A DNA stretch of 64,000 bases from CAYMUR01 sp964393615. GTDB taxonomy: Bacteria > Planctomycetota > Planctomycetia > Pirellulales > Pirellulaceae. The notes under the pieces are model-generated. The model ran no database searches and was not told the origin of the DNA. It saw only the letters and a list, made by a program, of their open reading frames with translations. The position numbers and the translations under genes are program-made. The DNA lies in assembly GCA_964393615.1 (NCBI GenBank), contig CAYMUR010000007.1, positions 1 to 64,000 of the forward strand. Direction: 5' to 3'. Shown here one piece after another: positions 9,751 to 17,349 of this stretch (positions within the stretch are counted from its first letter, which is position 1; each line of letters starts with the position of its first letter).

Positions 9751-10155
9751 AGCAAAAAAACATCTCTGGATTTACTCTCGTTGAATCCATGGAAGAGCCA
9801 AGCCTATTACGATCTTGGCTTTTTGGAAACTTCGTAGGATAATTTAGACTAGGCGCTACGCCACGATCCGAAATCGCTGGACTTCGATCCTCTCAACTCG
9901 CAGGCGTATTACAGCAGCAGTATCACGTTGCGCCACTTTTGTGAGTCCCCACCGCTTGATCCTGAATACCTCGAGGCCCACGACAACCTCGCTTTCACAA
10001 TCTAACAGACGGTTTCTTATGCGGGCGCCGCACATTTTGATCGAGCGACTCGAACAGCTCAGGCGGCGTGGGCCGTCATTCGAAACGGTCAAGATGGGGC
10101 CAGGGCGAAACGGCTCCAGGAAAATCTGAACCGACACCAACCGGGTCAGCCTTAA
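9751..10155 (+). pseudogene. Decayed tetratricopeptide-repeat (TPR) protein gene
   Basis: One frame reads through three in-frame stops (TAG at 9835, TAG at 9850, TAA at 10003) and still spells TPR-like sequence on both sides. Before the stops it gives LNPWKSQAYYDLGFLE. Between them it gives FDPLNSQAYYSSS and then LDPEYLEAHDNLAF. After the last stop it gives AGAAHFDRATRTAQAAW and a charged tail to the TAA at 10153. The repeating pattern of Asp/Asn-Pro, Ala-Tyr-Tyr, and Ala-His-Asp-Asn-Leu-Ala is typical of TPR helices. The 5' end is not recognisable; the same frame is open back to 9577. It appears to be the remnant of an exported TPR protein. Role unknown. Confidence 0.6.
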
Positions 10156-10477
10156 CCATTGACCATGACGAGCGCTTTGTCAAAGAAGCACTCGCTGGAT
10201 CAGCGACGCTCCCGGTTTGCGGCGACTAGAAACAGGTGGCTGTCCTTGTTGAAAACAAAAATGCTGCCATCTTTCACAGTTGGCACTTCATTTAGGCGTT
10301 GTATTTTTCGTTTTTTAGTACTGGGCACCATCTTTTCTACGTCATAACTTTAGCTGAAGTAACAGCCGCTTTGCCTTGATTGTGTGGAATATTTTAAGTC
10401 GTAAGAACCAAGCCGACGATAGATCCCCCGTCCGCTGGAACCCGATTCGTTGATAAGGACGCTAGCACCGCTCTGCC
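10156..10477. other. Non-coding stretch between TPR remnant and lipoprotein gene
   Basis: I find no supported gene, RNA or terminator here. Short frames exist but none has a recognisable family or start signal. One frame continues with protein-like sequence for about 20 codons after 10160 and then meets stops, so the decay of the neighbouring pseudogene may extend into it. Confidence 0.4.
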
Positions 10478-11125
10478 ATGTCGTACCGACTTAAAATAGC
10501 AATCTGTTTCTACACGATACTAACTGGTTGTGCCCTTGGCAGCTCATCCCGCGTTGCAAATTTGGGGGCTAGTAGTAAACTCGCCCATCGAAAACAAGCG
10601 GATTCGATCCATGTTACCTACCGCACCAATTCTGACCGATTAAATGTCGCCTCGGCCAGTTCGGTAAACACACTGCCAAATGTTACCGTCAGCCAGCTGC
10701 ATCTCCAATATCCACACCCTAGTGGAAACCCTGATTTGGCGCGAGCCACACTTATTATTGCACCGGATCAGCCAGAATCCCATTGGTTTACTTATCGACG
10801 CAAAACGGGTACCACCAACGACCAAGTACTTGATCAACGTACTCTCGATTTGTCAGCAACCAACATTCATGCCATCGTTGGCAAGCTACAGCATGACAAA
10901 TTCTTCCGCCGATCCAAGCCTCTCGTCAGCAAGTCACGTTTAGGGGTCGTGATAGATGGTATTCGTTTTGAAAAAGATTATCAATCCGTGTCGGAACTGG
11001 ATGCTTTGATTCTCAAAGTCTATCAGCAAGGCCATGCCAGCCGCCTTGTATCACACCATGCTAAAACGAATCCCGTCGCTGTACTACGCCGTCTGCCTGC
11101 GACCAACAGGTCATTGAAGCGTTGA
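10478..11125 (+). CDS. Small predicted lipoprotein of unknown function
   Basis: A 215-residue protein that starts with MSYRLK, a hydrophobic stretch and the lipobox LTGC (cysteine near residue 18), so it should be lipid-modified and anchored at the membrane or outer membrane. The mature part contains a middle block (about 60-190) with alternating strands, including TLIIAPDQPE, SHWFTYRR and GVVIDGIRFEK, but no motif I can assign. It lies between the TPR pseudogene and the outer-membrane barrel, each separated by more than 300 bp, so it is probably monocistronic. It could be lineage-specific. Confidence 0.65.
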   Translation: MSYRLKIAICFYTILTGCALGSSSRVANLGASSKLAHRKQADSIHVTYRTNSDRLNVASASSVNTLPNVTVSQLHLQYPHPSGNPDLARATLIIAPDQPESHWFTYRRKTGTTNDQVLDQRTLDLSATNIHAIVGKLQHDKFFRRSKPLVSKSRLGVVIDGIRFEKDYQSVSELDALILKVYQQGHASRLVSHHAKTNPVAVLRRLPATNRSLKR

Positions 11126-11495
11126 CTTACTCTGAATCGCCGATTGTGCGAGTTCCGTCTGTCTGAAATCCTCTCCACCGTACGGGTGCTAGCGAATCAT
11201 ATGACGTGGTCCTCTTTGGCTGCGATCCCTGGTATCCGGTGAATACAACAAACCCGTGGACTTTGCGGTATGCATGGATTCTCTGACCTGTGCCGCTTGT
11301 GATGAGGGCTGGATAAAAGTTTCTCGCGTCACAGGCGGACAAGCCATTTGAACCAACGAATAGTTTCGATATTAAAACTATGCAAGTCGACGGTGACAGG
11401 AATCTTCCACGAATCCGATTGCACCGTTTTTATCTCAATATTTCAATGAGCCATCCAAAAAGCTTTTTCTTCGCTACACCTAGGAGGTAGTTACC
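11126..11495. other. Intergenic region upstream of the outer-membrane barrel gene
   Basis: No supported gene. A stretch near 11190-11280 reads as plausible protein (DVVLFGCDPWYPVN) for about 30 codons and then stops, which may be another small gene remnant. The last part carries an excellent ribosome-binding site for the next gene (AGGAGG at 11482-11487). A promoter must lie here, but I cannot place it. Confidence 0.4.
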
Positions 11496-12437
11496 ATGGG
11501 ACGTATTGCGATCGCTGCCATTTTTTCAGTTCTGGGTTTTGTGAACAACGGAACCGCTATGGCAGAATCTTTTTTGCAGTTTTCGGAAAACAAGTTTGTT
11601 AATCCGAGTGCTGAAATTCAACTTTGTGGTGGCGATGCAGAAGGCAGCTGTGACGGTTGTAAGCGTTGTTGCAATGGATCGATCGTTTTTGGTGTTGACA
11701 TTCTATTCATGAAATATCACCAGGCAGGTGGCGTAAAGACTGTGGACGCCGCCAATATTGTAGGCAATGGTGACAGTGCCGAATTCGACTTTGAGTTTTC
11801 TCCCCGGTTTTCGCTAGGGTATGAACTTTCGAGCGGGCTCGGTTACCGCATCAACTATTGGCACTTCGACGAATCGGCTGCAACCAACAATGGTGGAATT
11901 GTCTCAATTGACACGTCTACTCTTGACCTGGAAATCTATCGGCGGATTGATATCGCTGCATGCACCAGCGTCGAAGTTTCTGGTGGCTATCGCTACTTGG
12001 ATTTCGAGCAGCGTGACAGCTCGGGAATTTCCGACACAGCAGGCACAACAGGATCCGACCGTACGGGCGTGGATTGGGGTTTAAATAATTGGGGCGGCAC
12101 GCTTGGTACCGAACTCAGCCACCAGGTCTGCAATAATCGTCGTGTTTTTGCCGCCACTCGTTTCTCGATTTTGATGGGCGACACCGGTCTCAGTAATGCC
12201 GGCTCCTTGGCCGACACTACCGGTAGCGGCATCGATCACGAAACAACAATGATCGAACTCGCGTTGGGCTGGGAGTCCACACGCTGCTTGTGCAATGGCC
12301 TGACATTGGTCTACGGATTTAGTGGCCACTGGTGGCAGTGGAGTGATACGGCCATCACTGCTGACAGTTCTGGTAATGCCGAATTGGCTGATGTTGGTTT
12401 TGGTGGATTTGCACTGCGCATGGGCCTTGAATATTAA
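11496..12437 (+). CDS. Lpg1974-type outer-membrane beta-barrel protein
   Basis: A 313-residue exported protein. The N-terminal signal peptide ends around TAMAES. The mature part has a Cys-rich leader (CGGDAEGSCDGCKRCC) and then alternating beta strands: GVDILFMKYH, FSPRFSLGYELSSGLGYRINYW cut into short strands, the VEVSGGYRYLDFEQ block, and a terminal aromatic strand GFALRMGLEY, as expected for a barrel ending in Tyr. These match the Legionella OMP / Lpg1974 family, common in planctomycetes. A strong AGGAGG lies nine bases before the ATG. The gene is followed at once by a strong intrinsic terminator, so it is probably transcribed alone and at high level. Confidence 0.82.
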   Translation: MGRIAIAAIFSVLGFVNNGTAMAESFLQFSENKFVNPSAEIQLCGGDAEGSCDGCKRCCNGSIVFGVDILFMKYHQAGGVKTVDAANIVGNGDSAEFDFEFSPRFSLGYELSSGLGYRINYWHFDESAATNNGGIVSIDTSTLDLEIYRRIDIAACTSVEVSGGYRYLDFEQRDSSGISDTAGTTGSDRTGVDWGLNNWGGTLGTELSHQVCNNRRVFAATRFSILMGDTGLSNAGSLADTTGSGIDHETTMIELALGWESTRCLCNGLTLVYGFSGHWWQWSDTAITADSSGNAELADVGFGGFALRMGLEY

Positions 12438-12491
12438 TCTGCGTGTCGCCAAACGGTACCTTGTAGCGACTGATCTTTTTGGAATCTCATG

Positions 12492-12528
12492 GGCGGCCAG
12501 CCATTTTTAGCTGGCCGCCTTTTTTTTC
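12492..12528 (+). terminator. Rho-independent terminator of the barrel-protein gene
   Basis: A perfect 10-bp GC-rich stem, GGCGGCCAGC (12492-12501) with GCTGGCCGCC (12510-12519), an 8-nt loop, and a run of nine T's directly after the stem. It lies 54 bp after the stop codon of the plus-strand barrel gene and in the convergent gap to the SDR gene. On the minus strand no T-run follows, so the signal is directed to the plus strand. Confidence 0.92.
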
Positions 12529-12589
12529 TTGAGGCATTGCTGCCATGCGGATTTCCAATGCTCGCGATAGAAAACTGCTGCTGCTGGAT

Positions 12590-13354
12590 CTAGAACCGTG
12601 CCAACCAACCGCCATCCACATAGACCATCTGTCCTGTTACAAAGTTAGAGGCGGGGGACGCCAGAAAAACAGCCGCGCCGGCCAAATCTCCCGGTGTTCC
12701 CCAACGTCCCGCTGGGCAGCGGTCTGCGACCCACTCGTTGAATTCCGGGTCGTCCACCAACGGCTTGGTCATGGGTGTGTTGATAAAACCAGGCCCAATC
12801 GCATTTACCAAAATTTGATGGGGCGCCCAATCCACCGCTAATGCTTTGGTCAACAATAAAATACCACCCTTGGACGCAGCATAGGGTGCATTGTCTTTTC
12901 GGGTTGTACTGCTCATCAGGGAACCGATATTGATGATCTTGCCTGGTTTTTTGGCGGTAATCCGGGACCTAGCAAATGCCTGACTCATCCCGAATGCTGC
13001 GGTCAGATTGACGTCCAACACAATCTGCCAATCCTCCAGCGACAATTCGTGGGCTGGTGCCCTTCTTGTCGTACCAGCATTGTTGACCAGAATATCAACT
13101 GCGCCATGTTCCCGTTCTGTGTCTGCAAAACAGGCTGCCATTTGATCTGCTTGAGACAGATCGCATGCCATGATGCCGATCGATTGTCCTGTGTTCCTTA
13201 ATTCATCCCGGGTTTGTTCCAGTTCTCGTTGTCCTCGCGCCACCAGAATGATATCTGCTCCCGCTTCGGCCAACCCTCTGGCTATTCCGGCCCCGATTCC
13301 TTTACTACCCCCGGTTACCAAGGCTCGTTGACCATCCAATCGAAATGCATCCAT
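12590..13354 (-). CDS. Short-chain dehydrogenase/reductase (SDR), sugar-acid type
   Basis: A 254-residue classical SDR. It shows the NAD(P)-binding TGGSKGIG near residue 15, the NNAG motif near 92, the catalytic Ser in IGSLMSS, and Tyr-Lys in YAASKGG. The C-terminal GQMVYVDGG is the usual closing strand. Overall it resembles gluconate 5-dehydrogenase or 3-oxoacyl-ACP reductase-like SDRs; with the neighbouring Gfo/Idh/MocA enzymes a sugar or sugar-acid oxidation is more likely. It diverges from the Gfo/Idh/MocA gene at 13711. Substrate unknown. Confidence 0.88.
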   Translation of the reverse strand: MDAFRLDGQRALVTGGSKGIGAGIARGLAEAGADIILVARGQRELEQTRDELRNTGQSIGIMACDLSQADQMAACFADTEREHGAVDILVNNAGTTRRAPAHELSLEDWQIVLDVNLTAAFGMSQAFARSRITAKKPGKIINIGSLMSSTTRKDNAPYAASKGGILLLTKALAVDWAPHQILVNAIGPGFINTPMTKPLVDDPEFNEWVADRCPAGRWGTPGDLAGAAVFLASPASNFVTGQMVYVDGGWLARF

Positions 13355-13710
13355 CTCAACCTACCTTCCGGCTATTGCCAACCTGACTGACTCGTAACAA
13401 ACACTCGACATTCTTCACCTACCAGAATTGTATGCAAACACTTGAACCATAACCTTCCAGCCATGGCCCTTCAAGCGGGTGGTGACCAATCAGTAGAATC
13501 CAATAAATGTTCCGGCAAACTCGATTCATTGAGAAAAGGTTTCCTTCCTACGGAGCTCGTACCGACGTCTCGGCAGTTCGCGCACTTCGCAAGGAGCTAC
13601 CGTCGTCGCCTGTCGACTTCTTTTCTTCTCCCCCTACATCAAAACACCGTTCCCATGTGCTACAGTGACGGGGTGTTGGCAACATTCGCTGCGTTTTCCG
13701 GAGAAATAGA
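13355..13710. other. Divergent intergenic region, SDR and Gfo/Idh/MocA genes
   Basis: No supported gene. The region separates two genes that leave in opposite directions and must hold both promoters. I see no clear operator or repeat. Confidence 0.5.
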
Positions 13711-14721
13711 ATGCGACAAATCCGTTGTGGTGTGATTGGATTGGGTTGGTTCGGCGAGAAGCATTGTGAGATTTTATACGATTTGCCGTTTGCAAATCTG
13801 CACTCCGTCTGTACTCGACGGCCAAGCCGTGTCCAGGAAGTAGCTGACCGATTTGGTATTGCCAAAACACACACTGATTACCATGAACTGTTGGCTGATC
13901 CCGAGGTCGAAGTCGTCAGTGTGGTCACCATGTGGGACCAGCATGTCGAGCCAGCCGTAGCAGCACTGGAAGCTGGTAAACACGTCTTTCTAGAAAAACC
14001 TATGGCTTCCACCCTGGCAGACTGTGATCGAATTCTGGAGGCGGCGGACAAGGCATCGGGAAAACTGATGGTTGGCCACATCTGCCGATTCAGTCCTCGT
14101 TATGCGGCAGCCAAAGCGGAAATTGAAGCAGGCAATATTGGTGAAATTGTTTCAATTTATGCTCGCCGCAACCTGCCGGCCTGGGTCACCGAAGGAGTCT
14201 TGGACAAAATTGGACCCATTATCGGTGACGCAATCCACGACACGGATTTGATGCTGTGGTACACAGGTGCCCGAGTCAAAACAGCCTATGCCCAAACTCA
14301 CCGCGTGCGCGACTTCAAACATCCGGATATCGGCTGGACCATGTATCGTTTTGACAATGGGGCGATTGGCGTGTGTGAGGTCGTTTGGTGCTTGCCCGGC
14401 AAGACACCCTTTCAGATCGACGAACGAATGCAGATTGTTGGCACCACAGGGTCTATTCAAATCAACGACACGACACCGTCTTTTGCAGTGGTTGACCAAG
14501 CATCAACACGTTTTCCCGATACCACGTATTGGCCTTTTTTACACGGGCAACGAACCGGTGTCTTGAGGACCGAGTGGGAATATTTTCTACAGTGTATCCA
14601 TGATGACGTTGATCCAGCTATTGTTCCACCTAGCGACTCTCGGGCTGCAGTTGCCGTATGTCTGGCTGCAGAACAATCAGCCGCTACAGGACAAATTGTT
14701 GAATTACCTACTGCTGACTGA
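13711..14721 (+). CDS. Gfo/Idh/MocA family oxidoreductase
   Basis: A 336-residue NAD(P)-dependent enzyme. The Rossmann motif GVIGLGWFGEKH opens the protein. The conserved LEKPMA motif, with the catalytic Lys, sits near residue 95, after GKHVF. A later GDAIHDTDLMLWY block fits the (D/N)xxxHxxD pattern of the substrate site. It oxidises or reduces a sugar, inositol or derivative. Upstream is a divergent SDR gene; 53 bp downstream is a VOC-like gene on the same strand. ATG start with AATAGA upstream, no strong ribosome-binding site. Substrate unknown. Confidence 0.9.
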   Translation: MRQIRCGVIGLGWFGEKHCEILYDLPFANLHSVCTRRPSRVQEVADRFGIAKTHTDYHELLADPEVEVVSVVTMWDQHVEPAVAALEAGKHVFLEKPMASTLADCDRILEAADKASGKLMVGHICRFSPRYAAAKAEIEAGNIGEIVSIYARRNLPAWVTEGVLDKIGPIIGDAIHDTDLMLWYTGARVKTAYAQTHRVRDFKHPDIGWTMYRFDNGAIGVCEVVWCLPGKTPFQIDERMQIVGTTGSIQINDTTPSFAVVDQASTRFPDTTYWPFLHGQRTGVLRTEWEYFLQCIHDDVDPAIVPPSDSRAAVAVCLAAEQSAATGQIVELPTAD

Positions 14722-14774
14722 CACTTTCCCTCTTGATCGATGGCACAAACACAAGCCATCTCTAGGATCATCAA

Positions 14775-15106
14775 ATGCAGTATCACCAACGGGTGTTGTC
14801 ACCGAACAGGTCCAACCTGATGAAGTGTATATCGCCGAGACAAAAGTCTGGGTCACCAACCCGGTAAATCATCCCTACCGAATCGAATTCTTGCGCTACG
14901 AACCAGACTCGCCTGTCACCCCGCCTGTTCGCAACCATTGTCACATCGCGTATACCGTTAGCGACCTGGATCTTGCCTTGGTGGGAAAACGTACCTTACT
15001 CGGCCCATTCGATGCCCTGGACGGACTGCGCGTCGTGTTTATCGAGGAACATGGCGCAGTGATCGAGTACATGCACTTTGGCCAAGGTCGCCGCGAGATT
15101 TCTTAG
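14775..15106 (+). CDS. VOC/glyoxalase-like protein with apparent frameshift near the start
   Basis: The C-terminal frame reads VTEQVQPDEVYI, KVWVTNP, YRIEFLRYEPDSPVT, HIAYTVSDLDLAL and VFIEEHGAVIEYMHFG, which fits a single-domain VOC (glyoxalase-fold) protein. That frame has no ATG at the right place. The only good start is ATG at 14775, which has AGGA seven bases upstream and reads MQYHQ in another frame. Adding one base near 14789 joins MQYHQ to GVVTEQ in one frame. I therefore infer a single-base deletion or assembly error; an upstream TTG start in the Gfo/Idh/MocA 3' end is the alternative. Role unknown; probably in one operon with the Gfo/Idh/MocA gene. Confidence 0.6.
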
Positions 15107-15219
15107 TCACAATATTCGTGTCGGGTGCCGGGGCATTTCTTTGCCTCCCCATTTGCAAATTAACGCTTCTTGCTTGTTTTGCCCGTGAACCAACAAGGGG
15201 TGTAGCGACAGGAATATCA

Positions 15220-16230
15220 TCACCCCTGTTTATCACCTACATTTTCCCAGCTACCGCTTTCCAAGCTACGCAGGGACGCCAGGTTGACATGGAGCGTCTG
15301 AATGGCTTCTTGTAGCGAACAGAGTGGTTTGTCCGTACCGTTTATATAATTAAGAAAGTTGCTTGCTTGTGCCACATACAGCGCGTCTCGTTCCGGCAGT
15401 TCCACGGTTTCGTGTTGCCAATCTGTACCCGGTTGTAGCATCCACGACCAACGACGTCTGGCATAATCGATACGGCAGGTTCCCTGTTCACAGACAATCG
15501 TGACCGTTGTCTCATTAGGTGCTTGATGCTGGTTCAAAGCAAAACTACCCATTACATCACCGTGACGGGTTAGTGTGTGAACTGTATCTTCGACCGTCAC
15601 ATCTGGCAATGCCTGGTGACCGGCATCGGTAAACACTCGCTCAACAGGACCTACCAGCCACTCCGCCAAGTTGATGACATGGGTCATCGCATCCTGGATA
15701 GCACCACCTCCTGTTTCCCTGTTTACATAATAAATTTCTCGATACGCGGGTCGGTGTGTTGGGAAATGTTGACCGCTGACAACGGTAATCTGCAATGGTT
15801 TACCAAACCGTTTTTCCTCCATAGCACGCTTGGTGGCCTGCACAGCCGGATGGGCTCGGTGCGTATACCCCACCGCCACTGCTATCGACTTTTCTTCGAC
15901 GGCTTGTATTAGTTGTTCAATACCGGCAGACGATGTACTTAGCGGTTTTTCGATCAGCAACTGAATACCCGCCTTGGCCAATCGTTGGGCAATGGATACG
16001 TGAAGCTGTGCCGGTGTAGCAATCACCGCCAGATCATATGTTTCTGCTTGTAAAGCGTCATCGAGATCAGCTGCTGCATGCAATACATCGTACTGCGCAG
16101 AAATTGCAGATCGCAGATTTTCATTCGGCTCACAGATGCCAACTCGGCAACATTCTGTTTTTTGAAAACAGCGTAAATGTCGTTCACCTATAGAACCAAC
16201 GCCGACAATCAGTACCTGATATTTATCCAC
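15220..16230 (-). CDS. Gfo/Idh/MocA family oxidoreductase
   Basis: A 336-residue enzyme with the dinucleotide motif GVGSIGERH at residue 10, a VIATPAQLH strand, and the catalytic IEKPL near 95. A GGGAIQDAMTHVINLAEWL block matches the substrate-side GG.l.D.g.H...... pattern of the family. It probably acts on a sugar or sugar nucleotide. It lies 48 bp after the phosphomannose isomerase gene on the same strand, so the two are likely cotranscribed. It converges with the VOC-like gene. Specificity cannot be read from sequence. Confidence 0.88.
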   Translation of the reverse strand: MDKYQVLIVGVGSIGERHLRCFQKTECCRVGICEPNENLRSAISAQYDVLHAAADLDDALQAETYDLAVIATPAQLHVSIAQRLAKAGIQLLIEKPLSTSSAGIEQLIQAVEEKSIAVAVGYTHRAHPAVQATKRAMEEKRFGKPLQITVVSGQHFPTHRPAYREIYYVNRETGGGAIQDAMTHVINLAEWLVGPVERVFTDAGHQALPDVTVEDTVHTLTRHGDVMGSFALNQHQAPNETTVTIVCEQGTCRIDYARRRWSWMLQPGTDWQHETVELPERDALYVAQASNFLNYINGTDKPLCSLQEAIQTLHVNLASLRSLESGSWENVGDKQG

Positions 16231-16278
16231 AACAATACCTCATTGGTGTCCGCATTCATTACGATAACATCTATTTGT

Positions 16279-17244
16279 TTATGGTAAATATACGTCCAGT
16301 AAAACACTTTGTTCAAGCGGCTGAATACTAACAGCGCCAAGCTCGGCCGGTACTAACATGGTACCACCCTTTGACAAGGGCGATTGCACAGGATCATTTT
16401 CTACTCTCACGCTTCCAGAAAGAACTGCCAGTAGATGACATCGTGAATCATTCTTGAGTCGTTGGATCTGGTCAAATTCCCAGCGGTCGATGATAAACTT
16501 GTCACACGCTACCAACCGTGAAATATGTGGTCGGTCGGATTTCATCGGTGGCTGTGGATTGACAGGCCCCGCATCGTAACAAATGACCTCCAGAGCCTGT
16601 TCCACGTGAACCTGACGCGGTTTTCCATCCGCCCCCAAACGTTCCCAATCGAAAAGCCGATAGGTTGTGTCACTCGTTTGTTGAATCTCCGCTACCATCA
16701 GCCCCGCTCCTATGGCATGGACCGTTCCAGCTGGCAGGAAAACACAATCGCCTACCTTTGGTTCGAAGTAATGCAAGCAGGATTCCACATCGCCTTGCCT
16801 GATCCGGTGCTCTACTTTATCCCGATCCACTCCACGGGCTAAGCCCGCATAGACCTTACTCCCTGGCCGAGCATCGAGCACGACCCAGGCCTCTGTCTTT
16901 CCCAGGCTCGGTGGATCCAAATTGGCCGCCTGCTGGTCATTTGGATGCACCTGAACAGAAAGGTTTTGCCGGGCATCTAAAAACTTAAAGAGCAGCGGAA
17001 ACTGTGACTGGGGACTATGGCAGCCCAATAATGGTTCTGCAAAGCGTGTTACCAGTTCGTGCAACGTGACACCCTTGAAGGGGCCGTGAGCAACAACGCT
17101 TTGGTACTCCCCATGGTCAACCGTTTCCCAGCTTTCTGCATAATCCTCACCTGCGCCGATGGATTTTCCCAGCACGCTTTGCAGACGACGACCACCCCAT
17201 AGGTAACGACGAAACAAAGGTTTAAATCGAAATGGGTACAACAT
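16279..17244 (-). CDS. manA: Class I mannose-6-phosphate isomerase
   Basis: It interconverts fructose 6-phosphate and mannose 6-phosphate, feeding GDP-mannose and mannan synthesis in the cytoplasm. Zinc ligands are visible: QVHPND near residue 98, GKTEAW near 115, and GTVHAIGAG near 172. The EIQQTSDTTYRLFDW block, diagnostic for the type I family, follows. Its 321 residues fit the short bacterial class. It starts about 105 bp after the gyrB stop on the same strand, and a Gfo/Idh/MocA gene follows. Position near polysaccharide genes fits mannose supply. Confidence 0.92.
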   Translation of the reverse strand: MLYPFRFKPLFRRYLWGGRRLQSVLGKSIGAGEDYAESWETVDHGEYQSVVAHGPFKGVTLHELVTRFAEPLLGCHSPQSQFPLLFKFLDARQNLSVQVHPNDQQAANLDPPSLGKTEAWVVLDARPGSKVYAGLARGVDRDKVEHRIRQGDVESCLHYFEPKVGDCVFLPAGTVHAIGAGLMVAEIQQTSDTTYRLFDWERLGADGKPRQVHVEQALEVICYDAGPVNPQPPMKSDRPHISRLVACDKFIIDRWEFDQIQRLKNDSRCHLLAVLSGSVRVENDPVQSPLSKGGTMLVPAELGAVSIQPLEQSVLLDVYLP

Positions 17245-17349
17245 CTCGAGGTTCGTTGGCCAATGAACGTTCCACTATCGCCGGGTACTGGGCATCAAGT
17301 TTGTTGGGCAGAATTCGTGCTTGCTACCTATGATGTACCTGTTCGCTTG

